Origin: Amycolatopsis saalfeldensis
GTDB taxonomy: Bacteria > Actinomycetota > Actinomycetes > Mycobacteriales > Pseudonocardiaceae
Direction of reading: 5' to 3'
DNA: 64,000 nucleotides
NCBI RefSeq assembly: GCF_900110575.1
Contig: NZ_FOEF01000013.1
Coordinates: 205,776 to 269,775 of the forward strand
Shown: one piece after another, positions 34,718 to 43,235 of the stretch
Position numbering within the stretch: position 1 is the first letter of the stretch
How the letters are laid out: every line of letters starts with the position of its first letter
Notes under the pieces: model-generated
Told to the model about the DNA's origin: nothing
The model's input: the letters and a program-made list of their open reading frames with translations, nothing else
Databases searched by the model: none
Made by a program: the position numbers and the translations under genes

Positions 34718-35486
34718 ACCGGGCGATCCGCTCGGCCGCCGCGGCGGTGTCGGAGTAGTCGCGGGAGTACACGATCTTGCCGTCGCGGACGGTCAGCACC
34801 ATGGCGTAGGTCGAGGTGAACGGTTCGCCGTCGAACTCGCCGTGCAGGTCGAACTCGGTCACCAGCACCTCGGGGTCGGCGGTTTCGTGCACCACGACGT
34901 TGTCGGCCTTGGTCATCCGCCGCACCTGCCCGGCCGCGCGGAAGCGCTCGCGCAGTTCCTCGCGGCCGCTGGTCAGCCGCGGCACGCCCGCGGGCGTGAA
35001 CGGCAGCTCGATCACCACGTCCTCGGCGTAGAGGTCGGCGAGGTCGTCCCAGCGGTTCTCCACGGAGGCGTCGAGGAATCGCTGGAAGACGGTCTTCGCG
35101 CCGATCATGGTCTTCGCGGCGTCGGTGTTGGGGAAGTCGCGGTAGACGGTGACTTCCCCGTCCTGGACGGTCAGCAGCCCGACCGACGACGGGAAGCGGT
35201 AGTCCTCGCCGGTGTGCGGGTTCCGGCCTTCGGCCACGAGTTCGACGACGAAGCCGTCGGCGCTGTCCCGCGTGGTGACCTGTACTTTCGCCAGGCCGAG
35301 GGCGCGGGCACGGTCGCCGCCGGCGGCCAGCGCGGCGAGGATCGCGTCACGGCCTTCGACGCGGTGGCCCAGGAAGGGGAGTTCGTAAACGGCGTCGGCG
35401 GCGAAGACGTCGGCCATCGGCGTGACGTCGAGGGCGGACATGCCTTGGGCGACAAGCTGCGAGATTTCGGACACGGTCCGGGTCAT
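34683..35486 (-). CDS. Tandem SnoaL-like/NTF2-fold protein
   Basis: 267 residues, two NTF2-like domains (~1-125 and ~128-260). Each starts with a helix and a DVFAADAVYELPF or DLYAEDVVIELPF strand, so it looks like an internal duplication. Such proteins act as small-molecule isomerases, hydrolases or binding proteins. It is divergent from a TetR gene with an operator-like palindrome between them, so TetR control is likely. The 3' end overlaps the convergent gene. Confidence 0.82.
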   Translation of the reverse strand: MTRTVSEISQLVAQGMSALDVTPMADVFAADAVYELPFLGHRVEGRDAILAALAAGGDRARALGLAKVQVTTRDSADGFVVELVAEGRNPHTGEDYRFPSSVGLLTVQDGEVTVYRDFPNTDAAKTMIGAKTVFQRFLDASVENRWDDLADLYAEDVVIELPFTPAGVPRLTSGREELRERFRAAGQVRRMTKADNVVVHETADPEVLVTEFDLHGEFDGEPFTSTYAMVLTVRDGKIVYSRDYSDTAAAAERIARFTASRTATPEG

Positions 35487-35535
35487 CAGGGCTTCTCCAG
35501 GGAAGAATGAGGTTTAATCGGAACGGTGCACCCGC

Positions 35536-35553
35536 TTCCGACGATACGGAGTG
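35536..35553. promoter_or_regulatory. Palindrome between TetR gene and its divergent target
   Basis: ACGGA-N8-TCCGT inverted repeat, with a further CGGAACG/CGTTCCG pair at 35519-35525 and 35546-35552. Size and position fit a TetR-family operator controlling both divergent genes. Inferred from symmetry only. Confidence 0.5.
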
Positions 35554-35590
35554 AGCGTTCCGTTTGTCAATGAGATCGAGGAGGACGCCC

Positions 35591-36136
35591 GTGAGCAAGC
35601 CAGTGCTGCGCGCCGACGCGCGCCGGAACCGGGCCCGGGTGCTGGCCGCCGCCGAGGAGGCCTTCGCGGCCGACGGGCTGGCCGTCCCGCTCGACGACAT
35701 CGCCCGCCTCGCCGGGGTCGGCGCGGGCACCGTCTACCGGCATTTCCCCAGCAAGGAAGCACTGTTCCAGGCCGTGGTGCTGGAGCGGCTGGAGCAGTTC
35801 GCCGCCGAAGCGCGCGAGCTGGCGGACGCCGAAAACCCGGGCGAAGCGTTCTTCGACTACTTCACGCGCGTGATCAAGCAGGCCTCGCTCAACCGCGCGA
35901 TCTGCGAAGCGCTCGGCGAGACCAGCGGCTCGGCGTACAAGGCCGACGCGGGTTCCGAGTTCCGCACGAACCTGGCCGCGCTGCTGGAGCGCGCCCAGTC
36001 CGTCGGCGCCGTCCGCAAGGACATCGACGGCGAGGACCTGCGGGCGCTGATCGTGGGCGCGCTGGCCGTCGAGCGCTACTCGCCGGACAGCCGGCACCTG
36101 GTGCGGGTGCTGGTGGACGGGCTGCGCTGCGTCTAG
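35591..36136 (+). CDS. TetR-family transcriptional regulator
   Basis: 181 residues from GTG 35591, with GAGGAGG upstream. The helix-turn-helix spans about 25-55 (LDDIARLAGVGAGTVYRHFPSKEALF). The C-terminal ligand domain is all helical. It is divergent from the SnoaL-like gene, its probable target. The 3' end overlaps the converging MFS gene by 4 nt. Confidence 0.92.
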   Translation: MSKPVLRADARRNRARVLAAAEEAFAADGLAVPLDDIARLAGVGAGTVYRHFPSKEALFQAVVLERLEQFAAEARELADAENPGEAFFDYFTRVIKQASLNRAICEALGETSGSAYKADAGSEFRTNLAALLERAQSVGAVRKDIDGEDLRALIVGALAVERYSPDSRHLVRVLVDGLRCV

Positions 36137-37374
36137 ACCGGCAGGTCCCGGTGCTTGCGCAGCGGCGAGGCCAGCAGGATCGCCGAAGCGGCCAGCGCCC
36201 CGGCGCCCGCCACGAGCAGCGTGGTCCGCATGCCCGCGGCCTCGGCGACCAGCCCGCCGATCAGGCTGCCGACCGGCGCGACGCCGAAGATCAGCGTCTG
36301 CGAGACCGAGCCGACCCGGCCGAGCAGTCGCCGCGGCGTGACGGCCTGCCGGAAGCTCACGCAGAACACGTTCATCGTGATGATCCCGAAGCCGGAGCCG
36401 AATCCCGCGGCGAAGTACCAGAGCAGCCCCCAGCCCGGCTCGGTCAGGCCGAAGAGCGGGAGTGAACCGCCGTAGAGCACCGTGGACGCGAGCAGGACCC
36501 GCGCGCCGCCGAAGCGCTCGCCAAGCCGGCGCGCGGTGAAGCCCGCGAGGATCGCGCCGGTGAGCGTGGTGCTGCTGAGCAGTCCGATCGCGCCCGGCGA
36601 GAGGCCGACCTCGCGGCTGAGGAACACCACCGAGATCGCCATCTGCATGGACTGGAACAGGCTGGAGACAGCGCCGTGGACGGTGATCGCGAGCAGGATC
36701 CGGTTGCCCGCAACGGCTTTCAGGCCCTCGGCGATCTCGCGGCGCAGGTGCCGTTCGGCCGGCTCCTGGCGCACGTCGGGGGTCCGGATCCGGCGCAGCC
36801 ACAGTGCCGACCACAGGTAGGACAAGGCGTCCACGGCCATCGCGCCCGCGCTGCCGGCGAACTGGACCACCACGCCGCCGATGCCCGGGCCCGTGACGGC
36901 GGCGACCGACATGTTCGTCTGCAGGCGCGCGTTGGCATCCGGGAGAAGGGCGGGCTCGACCAGGTGGGGCACGTACGTCTGGTGCGCGACGTTGAAGAAC
37001 ACGCCCAGCACCCCGGCCAGCAGGACCACGGTGAACAGCTGCCCGAGCGTCAGCACCCCGAACAGCGCGGCGACCGGGATCGAGCCGAACAGCACGGCCC
37101 GGCCGAGGTCGGCGGCGATCAGCACCGGCCGGTGCCGCATCCGGTCGCACCACGCGCCGACCTGGAGCCCCAGCAACAGGAACGGCAGCGTCGCGAACGT
37201 GCGCAGCAGCGACACCTCCAGCACGGACGCGGACAACGTCGTCGCCGCGAGCAGCGGGACCGCGAGGAAATCGATCCGGCTGCCGACCTGGCTCAGCGCG
37301 TCGGCGAGCCAGAGCCGTCGGAAGTCGGGAACCCGCAACACACCGCCCTTGGCGGCCACCCCATGTTCGGCCAC
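36133..37374 (-). CDS. MFS transporter (probable drug exporter)
   Basis: 413 residues, about 12 membrane helices. The N-terminal DFRRLWLADALSQVGSRID and the loop AWCDRMRHRPVLIAADLGR are typical of the MFS_3/enterobactin-exporter-like branch. GTG 37374 is used; GGAG directly abuts it, so a GTG near 37340 is a possible alternative. A palindrome upstream may be an operator. Substrate unknown. Confidence 0.87.
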   Translation of the reverse strand: MAEHGVAAKGGVLRVPDFRRLWLADALSQVGSRIDFLAVPLLAATTLSASVLEVSLLRTFATLPFLLLGLQVGAWCDRMRHRPVLIAADLGRAVLFGSIPVAALFGVLTLGQLFTVVLLAGVLGVFFNVAHQTYVPHLVEPALLPDANARLQTNMSVAAVTGPGIGGVVVQFAGSAGAMAVDALSYLWSALWLRRIRTPDVRQEPAERHLRREIAEGLKAVAGNRILLAITVHGAVSSLFQSMQMAISVVFLSREVGLSPGAIGLLSSTTLTGAILAGFTARRLGERFGGARVLLASTVLYGGSLPLFGLTEPGWGLLWYFAAGFGSGFGIITMNVFCVSFRQAVTPRRLLGRVGSVSQTLIFGVAPVGSLIGGLVAEAAGMRTTLLVAGAGALAASAILLASPLRKHRDLPV

Positions 37375-37423
37375 CTCCGCACCTTGGCAGAGCTGCTACC
37401 TGTCTCGCAACAAACTTGCGCAG

Positions 37424-37435
37424 GTTGAACTCAAC
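37424..37435. promoter_or_regulatory. Short palindrome upstream of the MFS gene
   Basis: GTTGA-AC-TCAAC, with AACTTGC copies on both sides (near 37414 and 37433). It lies 50-60 nt upstream of the MFS start and could be a regulator site. No regulator gene is identified. Confidence 0.35.
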
Positions 37436-37514
37436 TTGCACGGTCCGTAACGGCGCATAAGATCAACGCGACTAGTCCTCGTACCTGCACTTCGCACGGC
37501 GAGGGAGGTGCCGC

Positions 37515-37874
37515 GTGTCGAAAACGGTCCCGACCTGGGGTGCGGTCGTCGTGACCGGGCTGGCCGGGTTCGCGATGGGCCTGCTGGTCTCCGCGCTGCT
37601 CGTGGCCGGCAACACCCCGCGCCCAGCCGATTCCTCGAACACCACTCCGTCGGTGACGTCCACTTCGCCGCCCGCGGTACCCGTCACGGTCACCGTCACC
37701 AGTCCCGCGCCGCCGCCCGTCACGGTCACCACCCAGCTCCCGCCGAATCCGCCCAGCACCACAACGGCCACGGTCTCGGTCACCCAGCCGCCGCCGGCCC
37801 CGATCTCCGGCCCGCCCACCTCACTCGGCCCGTCTTCGGCGTTCATGCCGGGCTACATCTCTTCGCGTTCGTGA
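37515..37874 (+). CDS. Small membrane-anchored Pro/Thr-rich protein
   Basis: 119 residues, GTG start with GGGAGG upstream. One membrane helix (about 9-32) precedes a low-complexity Pro/Thr/Val-rich exterior (VTVTVTSPAPPPVTVTT) and a short tail. Probably a cell-envelope spacer or anchor. No domain is recognised. Confidence 0.7.
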   Translation: MSKTVPTWGAVVVTGLAGFAMGLLVSALLVAGNTPRPADSSNTTPSVTSTSPPAVPVTVTVTSPAPPPVTVTTQLPPNPPSTTTATVSVTQPPPAPISGPPTSLGPSSAFMPGYISSRS

Positions 37875-37898
37875 CCCGAGCCGTTTTGTCCCCGTGGC

Positions 37899-39539
37899 TC
37901 AGCCGACGTCGCGGCGGCGCCAGCCGGCCAGGCCCGCGGCGAGCGCGGCGGCGGCGACCACCAGCAGCCAGACCAACGGCGTCGCGGTGAACTCCTGGCC
38001 CGGCAGCTTCGGCGGGTGCTGGAACGGCGAGACGTCCAGCACCGCCTGCGGCGCGTTCACTACCGGCCCGAACAGGCTGATCAGCAGCGCCAGCGCACCC
38101 ACTGCCCAGGACGCGCCGGTGAACTTCGGCAGCAGCCCGAAGATCAGCGTGGCGAGCCCGATCACCACCCACGCGGCGGGCACCTGCACGAGGACCGCCA
38201 GCAACAGGTGGCCGACCGAGCCGCCGACGTCGCCGGCGCGCAAGCCGTTCGCCAGGCCGAGCAGGACGCCGCCGACCAGCACCAGCAATGCGGTGCCGAG
38301 GAAGGCGAACACCAGATGGCTCGCGGCCCAGCGCAGCCGGCCGACCCGCGTCGCGAGCAGCGGCTCCAGCCGGACGGCCGTCTCCTCGGTGCGCATCCGC
38401 AGCGTCGCCTGGATGCCGTAGAGCGAAGCCAGCATGGCGAACAGGCCGACCATGGTGCTGAGGAAGGCGTCGACGATCGCGCTGGTGCCGCCGAGGCGCG
38501 CGAAGATCTCCTTCGTCTGCTCGGTCCCGCCGACCAGCCCGCTGATGCCGCTGGCGATCGAGCCGAAGACCGCGCCGCCGACGGCGAGCCCGATCACCCA
38601 GCCGAGCAGCGGGCCGCGCTGCAGCCGCCAGGCCAGCGCGAACGGCGAACGCAGCGACGGCGCGGCTTCGGCCGGGCCGGGGCGCGGCGGGATCAGGCCG
38701 ACGCCGAAGTCGCGGCGCGGCAACAGCGCGTAGCCCACCGCGCCGATCACCAGCGTCGCCGCGACCGGCAGCACGAGCACCCACCAGCGTTCGCCCGCGA
38801 ACGGCCGCAGCTGCTGCGGCCAGCCGAGCGGCGAGAGCCAGGAAAGCCAGTGCGCGTCCGAGGTCGAGTCGCCCGCGCCGCGCAGCAGGAAGGCGACGCC
38901 GACCACGGCCGTCCCGATGCCGTTGGCGGTGCGCGAGTATTCGGCCAACTGCACGGCGACGGCGGCGACGGCCGTGAAGACCAACCCCGCCAACGCGATG
39001 CCGGCGCCGAAGGCCAGCGCGCCCGCGGCCGGCAGCTTCGCGCCGATCATCGTGACCACCTGGATCACGCCGATCAGCAGACTCGCCCCGGCCGAGACGG
39101 CGACCGCCGAGGTCAGCGCCGCGTACCGACCGACCACAGTGGACGCGAGCAGCTCGGCGCGGCCGGAGTCCTCCTCCGCGCGGGTGTGCCGCGTGACCGT
39201 GAAGACCGCCATCAGCCCGATCAGCAGCGCGAGGAGCCCGCCCATCCGCCAGGCGATGAACCCGCCCGCGGTGCCGAGGTCGAACGCCGGGCCGTAGACC
39301 AGCGCGAACGAGGGGTTCGCGACGGCGCCGGCGGCGAGCGCGGCCCGGCTCGCGGCCGTCGGGTAGAACTGGGCGTACGTGCCCACGGTGCTCGCCGGCA
39401 CGATGCTGAGCAGGACGATCCAGATCGGCAGGATCACGCGGTCGCGCCGCAGCGCGAGGCGGGTGAGGTGCCAGGTGCCCACCAGCGAGTGGCCGCGCGC
39501 GGCGGCCGGCTGGTTCAGGTTGGCCAGGGTGGCGGTCAC
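37899..39539 (-). CDS. ABC exporter permease (ABC-2 type, large)
   Basis: 546 residues, about 12 membrane helices in two halves. It resembles the large permeases of actinobacterial polyketide/antibiotic ABC exporters. It overlaps the ATPase gene by 4 nt (39536-39539) and works with it. Expression is probably governed by the divergent MarR-type regulator. Substrate unknown. Confidence 0.88.
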   Translation of the reverse strand: MTATLANLNQPAAARGHSLVGTWHLTRLALRRDRVILPIWIVLLSIVPASTVGTYAQFYPTAASRAALAAGAVANPSFALVYGPAFDLGTAGGFIAWRMGGLLALLIGLMAVFTVTRHTRAEEDSGRAELLASTVVGRYAALTSAVAVSAGASLLIGVIQVVTMIGAKLPAAGALAFGAGIALAGLVFTAVAAVAVQLAEYSRTANGIGTAVVGVAFLLRGAGDSTSDAHWLSWLSPLGWPQQLRPFAGERWWVLVLPVAATLVIGAVGYALLPRRDFGVGLIPPRPGPAEAAPSLRSPFALAWRLQRGPLLGWVIGLAVGGAVFGSIASGISGLVGGTEQTKEIFARLGGTSAIVDAFLSTMVGLFAMLASLYGIQATLRMRTEETAVRLEPLLATRVGRLRWAASHLVFAFLGTALLVLVGGVLLGLANGLRAGDVGGSVGHLLLAVLVQVPAAWVVIGLATLIFGLLPKFTGASWAVGALALLISLFGPVVNAPQAVLDVSPFQHPPKLPGQEFTATPLVWLLVVAAAALAAGLAGWRRRDVG

Positions 39540-40438
39540 TTTCCCGCCTCAACGGTCGTTTCGGCGTAGTGGCGCAGGAAAAGCTCTTCGAGCGTCGGAG
39601 GCTGGCTCACCAGGCTCCGCACGCCGACGCTGGTCAGCTGGCGCAGCGCGTCGTCCAGCGAGCGCGTCTCGACGTCGAAGCGGACGCGGTTGCCGTCGAC
39701 CTTGAGGTCGTGCACGTCGGCCAGCTTCGCCAGCCCGTTCGGCGGCCCGGCCAGCTCCGCGACGATGGACGTGCGGGTGAGGTGGCGCAGCTCGGCGAGC
39801 GTGCCGGACTCGACCGTGCGGCCGTTGCGGATGATGCTCACCTTGTCGCACAAGGCTTCCACCTCGGCGAGGATGTGGCTGGAGAGCAGCACGGTGCGCC
39901 CCTGCGCGCGATCTTCCTGGATCGCCTCCTGGAAGGTGGCCTCCATCAACGGGTCGAGGCCTGAGGTCGGCTCGTCGAGCAGCAGAAGGTCCACATTGGA
40001 CGCCAGTGCGGCGACGATGGCGACCTTCTGCCGGTTGCCCTTCGAGTAGGTGCGGCCCTTCTTGCGCGGGTCGAGGTCGAACCGGTCGATGAGGTCCTTG
40101 CGGCGGCGCTGGTCGAGCCCGCCGCGCAGGCGGCCGAGCAGGTCGATCACCTCGCCGCCGGAGAGGTTGGGCCAGAGGCTGACGTCGCCGGGCACGTAGG
40201 CCAGCCGGCGGTGCAGGCTCGCGGCGTCCTGCCACGGGTCGCCGTCGAGCAGCCGGACCTCGCCGGCGTCGGCGTGCAGCAGCCCGAGCAGAACGCGGAC
40301 GGTGGTGGACTTCCCGGCGCCGTTCGGGCCGAGGAAACCGTGTACTTCCCCCACGGGAACCTGGAGATCGAGGCCGTCGAGGGCCTGTGTCCGGCCGAAC
40401 GACTTGCGCAGGCCGGCGATGGAGATGGCGTTTCCCAT
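39536..40438 (-). CDS. ABC exporter ATP-binding protein
   Basis: 300 residues. Walker A GPNGAGKST, Walker B LLLLDEPTSGLD and H-loop SSHIL are intact. The signature loop reads YSKGNRQKV where LSGGQ is usual, a form common in DrrA/antibiotic-export ATPases. A C-terminal ~80-residue domain follows. It pairs with the downstream permease and is divergent from the MarR gene. Confidence 0.92.
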   Translation of the reverse strand: MGNAISIAGLRKSFGRTQALDGLDLQVPVGEVHGFLGPNGAGKSTTVRVLLGLLHADAGEVRLLDGDPWQDAASLHRRLAYVPGDVSLWPNLSGGEVIDLLGRLRGGLDQRRRKDLIDRFDLDPRKKGRTYSKGNRQKVAIVAALASNVDLLLLDEPTSGLDPLMEATFQEAIQEDRAQGRTVLLSSHILAEVEALCDKVSIIRNGRTVESGTLAELRHLTRTSIVAELAGPPNGLAKLADVHDLKVDGNRVRFDVETRSLDDALRQLTSVGVRSLVSQPPTLEELFLRHYAETTVEAGK

Positions 40439-40462
40439 GCGTCGGAAGCTACACTGATTTCA

Positions 40463-40498
40463 TGAAGTTGTGAAGTTAAGAAAATGTCTGGATAGACT
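40463..40498 (+). promoter_or_regulatory. Direct repeats and possible promoter between ABC and MarR genes
   Basis: TGAAGTT occurs twice with 8-bp period (40463-40469, 40471-40477), overlapping a weak -35 TTGTGA (40468-40473). TAGACT at 40493-40498 could be the -10, with a 19-nt spacer. Possibly the regulator's own control site. Confidence 0.3.
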
Positions 40499-40531
40499 GA
40501 TCTTGCTGTGGCGATAAGAGAGGATGGCCGG

Positions 40532-41017
40532 ATGACGACGCCTGAGACGAACCGTGACGAGGACGCCGTCCGGCGGTACGTCGAGAGCCTGGGCCTGGTC
40601 CTGTCCCAGATCGGCATGCAGCGCATGGCCGCCCGGGTCTTCGCGGCCCTGATGACCACCGATGAGGGCCAGCTGACCGCCTCCGACCTGGCCGCCCAGC
40701 TCTCGGTGAGCCCGGCGGCGATCTCCGGCGCGGTCCGCTACCTGGAACAGGTCGGCCTGGTGACGAAGGTCCGAGAACCAGGCGAGCGCCGCGACCACTA
40801 CCGCCTGTACGACGACCTCTGGTACGCCACGTTCCTCAAGCGCGACCGCTTCCTCCTGATGTGGCGCGACGCCGCGGAGGAGGGCATCGGCGCCCTCGGC
40901 GCGGACACCCCCGCGGGCAAACGCCTGGCCGAGATGCAGGACTTCCTGTCGTTCGCGCTGAAGGAGATCACCGGCCTGTACGACCGCTGGCATGCGGAGC
41001 GTCAGAAGGGGAAGTAG
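40532..41017 (+). CDS. MarR/GbsR-type transcriptional regulator
   Basis: 161 residues from ATG 40532, with GAGAGGA 7 nt upstream; a GTG at 40508 is a less supported alternative. Winged helix-turn-helix at about 45-95 (LTASDLAAQLSVSPAAISGAVRYLEQ), then the wing RRDHYRL. The C-terminal helical part resembles GbsR/MarR regulators of transporter genes. It is divergent from the ABC exporter, its probable target. Confidence 0.87.
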   Translation: MTTPETNRDEDAVRRYVESLGLVLSQIGMQRMAARVFAALMTTDEGQLTASDLAAQLSVSPAAISGAVRYLEQVGLVTKVREPGERRDHYRLYDDLWYATFLKRDRFLLMWRDAAEEGIGALGADTPAGKRLAEMQDFLSFALKEITGLYDRWHAERQKGK

Positions 41018-41946
41018 GTCCCTGGGCGCGGCGCCTTCGCCCGGGCTTGGTTGACGTCCGCCCGATGCTGCCGAGGTTCGGCGACGTTGCCGGGGTTCGG
41101 TGATCGTCGCCCGGTGCCGCCGAGGCCCGGTGACGTTCACCGGGCGCTGCCCGGGCAGAGTGGCGTTCATTCGATGTTGTTGTGGCTCGGCAATCGCCGC
41201 TGCGCGCTGCGACCGCGCCGCGACCTCCCACAGGCAGGGCACGGGCTTCGCCGACACCCGCTTGGCCTCCCGCAAGGTCGCGACCTTCGCCCGACGCCGC
41301 GTGGGCCTAGTGTGGTTGGCGCCGGACCTGCCTGAGGTCATGCCGTGCTCCGCCGAAGCCGCCGAAGCCGCCGAAGCCGCCGAAGCCGCCGAAGCCGCCG
41401 GAGCCGCCGGAGCCGCGAGGACTGCCGGAGTCGCCAGCTCGCTCGAGTTGCCGGGTCTGCCGGAGTCGCGGGGCCGCCGAAGCCTGCCGTGCCTGCCGAG
41501 TCTGCCGGAGGCGCCAGGCCCACCAGCTCGCTCGAGTCGTCGGGTCTGGCGCAGTCGCGGAAGCTGCCGAGGCCGCCAGCTTCCCCGGGTCGCCGGAGCC
41601 GCCGGGCCGCCAGCTTCCCCGAGTCGTCGGGTCTGCCGGAGCCGCGGAAGCTGCGGAAGCTGCGGAAGCCGCCAGCTTGCCCGAGTCGCCGGAGCCGCCG
41701 GGCCCGTCAGGTCTCTGCCAGGCGCACCCGGATCAGCACCGGGCCAGGCCGCCTCCGCCCAGCGTGGTCACCCATCCCCGCGTCCACCAACCCCGCGCTC
41801 TCCCTCACCCCCAGTCTCTCTCACCCCCAACCGGCGGCAGCGCGAAAACCGCCCCCGCGAGCCCGGTTATCCACAATCGACCACCCCTGTGGACAACTCC
41901 GGCTGAGTGGCCGGAACCGTCCGGACCCGCGGCTAGGGTCGATCAC
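41018..41946. other. Low-complexity stretch without a convincing gene
   Basis: 929 bp. Frames stay open only because of short-period GC-rich repeats; no frame shows a domain, a ribosome site or normal composition. The first part (about 41040-41170) has decayed copies of a ~40-bp unit around GAGGTTCGGCGACGTT. See the repeat entry for the second part. A run of C-rich bases leads to the SGNH gene. Confidence 0.6.
41345..41710. repeat. Decayed tandem repeats (GCCGCCGAA type and longer units)
   Basis: It starts with several copies of the 9-bp unit GCCGAAGCC. It continues with imperfect longer copies built around GCCAGCTTCCCCGAGTCG and GTCTGCCGGAG. The repeats are imperfect and have no spacers of constant length, so this is not CRISPR. 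Confidence 0.7.
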
Positions 41947-42675
41947 ATGGCACTCCTTCCGTTTCTCCTGGCCGCGCCGCTGCTGGTGGTGCAGGCGGTG
42001 CGGGTCCGGCGCAGCACGCCCCGGCTGCCCGGGGCCGCCGGTCCCGTCGAGGGCGTTGTCGGGACCGGTGCCGTTCTCCGGCTCGCCGTGGTTGGTGAGT
42101 CCACGGTGGACGGGGTCGGCGCGGCGACCCACGAAGAGGCGCTCACCGGGCAGCTCGCGCGGCAGCTGGCCGGGCGGCTGGGCCGTCGGGTCCAGTGGCA
42201 GGCGCTCGGGCGCACGGGCGCGAACGCGCGACTAGTCCGCCGTGACCTCGTCCCCCGGCTGAAACCCGCCGACCTCCTCGTGGTCGTCCTCGGCGTGAAC
42301 GACACCATCGAGCTGCATTCCGCCACCCGGTTCCGGCGGGATCTCCTGGAAGTCGTCGTCGAGGCGCGGCGGCGGGTCGGGCCGGTGCCCGTTCTCGTGG
42401 CCGGGGTGCCGCCGATGGCTCGGTTTCCCTCGCTGCCGCGGCCGTTGCGGGATTTGCTCGCCGCGCGTTCGGCAGCGCTGGACCGCGCGGCGGCCGAATT
42501 GGCGAGGCTGCCGGGCATCGGCTACGTCGCGATGGACCCGGCCCTGCTGCACGAAGGGACCTTCGCCGCCGACCGGTTCCACCCCGGGCCGGTGGGCTAC
42601 CGGGACTGGGCCGAGGCGCTGGTGAAGGTCGCGGAGGGTTTACCGACGGTCACAGATCGTCGGCATCTGCAGTAA
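41947..42675 (+). CDS. SGNH/GDSL-type hydrolase
   Basis: 242 residues. It starts with a hydrophobic helix (residues 2-18), probably a membrane anchor or signal. Block I reads VVGESTVDG (the Ser nucleophile in GES rather than GDS), block III LGVNDT and block V DRFHPGPVGY with the Asp-His pair. A lipase/esterase-like enzyme; substrate unknown. Confidence 0.87.
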   Translation: MALLPFLLAAPLLVVQAVRVRRSTPRLPGAAGPVEGVVGTGAVLRLAVVGESTVDGVGAATHEEALTGQLARQLAGRLGRRVQWQALGRTGANARLVRRDLVPRLKPADLLVVVLGVNDTIELHSATRFRRDLLEVVVEARRRVGPVPVLVAGVPPMARFPSLPRPLRDLLAARSAALDRAAAELARLPGIGYVAMDPALLHEGTFAADRFHPGPVGYRDWAEALVKVAEGLPTVTDRRHLQ

Positions 42676-42793
42676 TGCGCCACCCATCTGACCAGCGATT
42701 TCGAAAAGTTCCCGGAAAAAGGTTCCTCTCCGTGTATCTGGGTGCACCCTGAATGCGTCTTATGGAGCAGCCGAGGGACAAGGGGAAAGCACG

Positions 42794-42940
42794 ATGCCTA
42801 CCGAAACGAACGAAGAGATCAAGCCGATCACCACCGTTCCGCCGGTTACCACTGGCGCGGCGCCGCACCTGGCCGAGGGGACCGGCGTCGAGCCGGACGG
42901 CAACCACGAGCCCATGGACGAGCCCGCGAAGGTCAAGTAG
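42794..42940 (+). CDS. 48-residue acidic peptide gene upstream of the sigma-CHAT cassette
   Basis: ATG 42794 to TAG 42940, with AGGGGAAAG 4-11 nt upstream. The product is Thr/Pro/Glu-rich (PITTVPPVTTGAAPHLAEG) and ends EPAKVK. It has no membrane helix or Cys. The in-frame start, good ribosome site and position make it plausible. Function unknown; it might be a substrate or signal for the CHAT protease 1.5 kb downstream, which is speculation. Confidence 0.55.
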   Translation: MPTETNEEIKPITTVPPVTTGAAPHLAEGTGVEPDGNHEPMDEPAKVK

Positions 42941-43030
42941 CTCGGGGGAAGAAAGACGGGCGGTGTCCGGGAGCCGAGGGGGCTGCCGGACGCCGTCTGC
43001 CGGGTGGACTCGGGGGAGGAACCACCCGGC

Positions 43031-43053
43031 CGGGCCTGCGGGGGGCAGGCCCG
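43031..43053 (+). terminator. GC-rich hairpin after the small peptide gene
   Basis: 9-bp perfect stem (43031-43039 with 43045-43053) and a five-G loop. It lies 90 nt after the peptide stop. It could end the peptide transcript or act in the leader of the sigma gene. Confidence 0.4.
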
Positions 43054-43072
43054 AAGTAGTGGGAGGGGACGT

Positions 43073-43101
43073 CGGCCGGCGCGGGCACACCGCGCCGGCC
43101 G
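43073..43101 (+). terminator. Second GC-rich hairpin before the sigma gene
   Basis: 12-bp perfect stem (43073-43084 with 43090-43101) with 5-nt loop GCACA and no T tract. With the first hairpin it forms a structured block 135 nt before the sigma start. Confidence 0.45.
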
Positions 43102-43235
43102 GTGGAAAACAGTCGAATCTATCGATACGGGTAAGCGACCAGATGTATCTCAGCGCAACCTGCACGCTCCTTCCCCCTGAAGGGCCTGCGACACCACCGA
43201 GGACGTCAAGAGACTTCCGCCGCGAGACAGATACG

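Noticed and set aside
41100..42235. Two plus-strand frames (268 and 296 residues) in the low-complexity region
   Set aside because: Open only because of GC-rich tandem repeats; the second also runs out of frame across the start of the SGNH gene.
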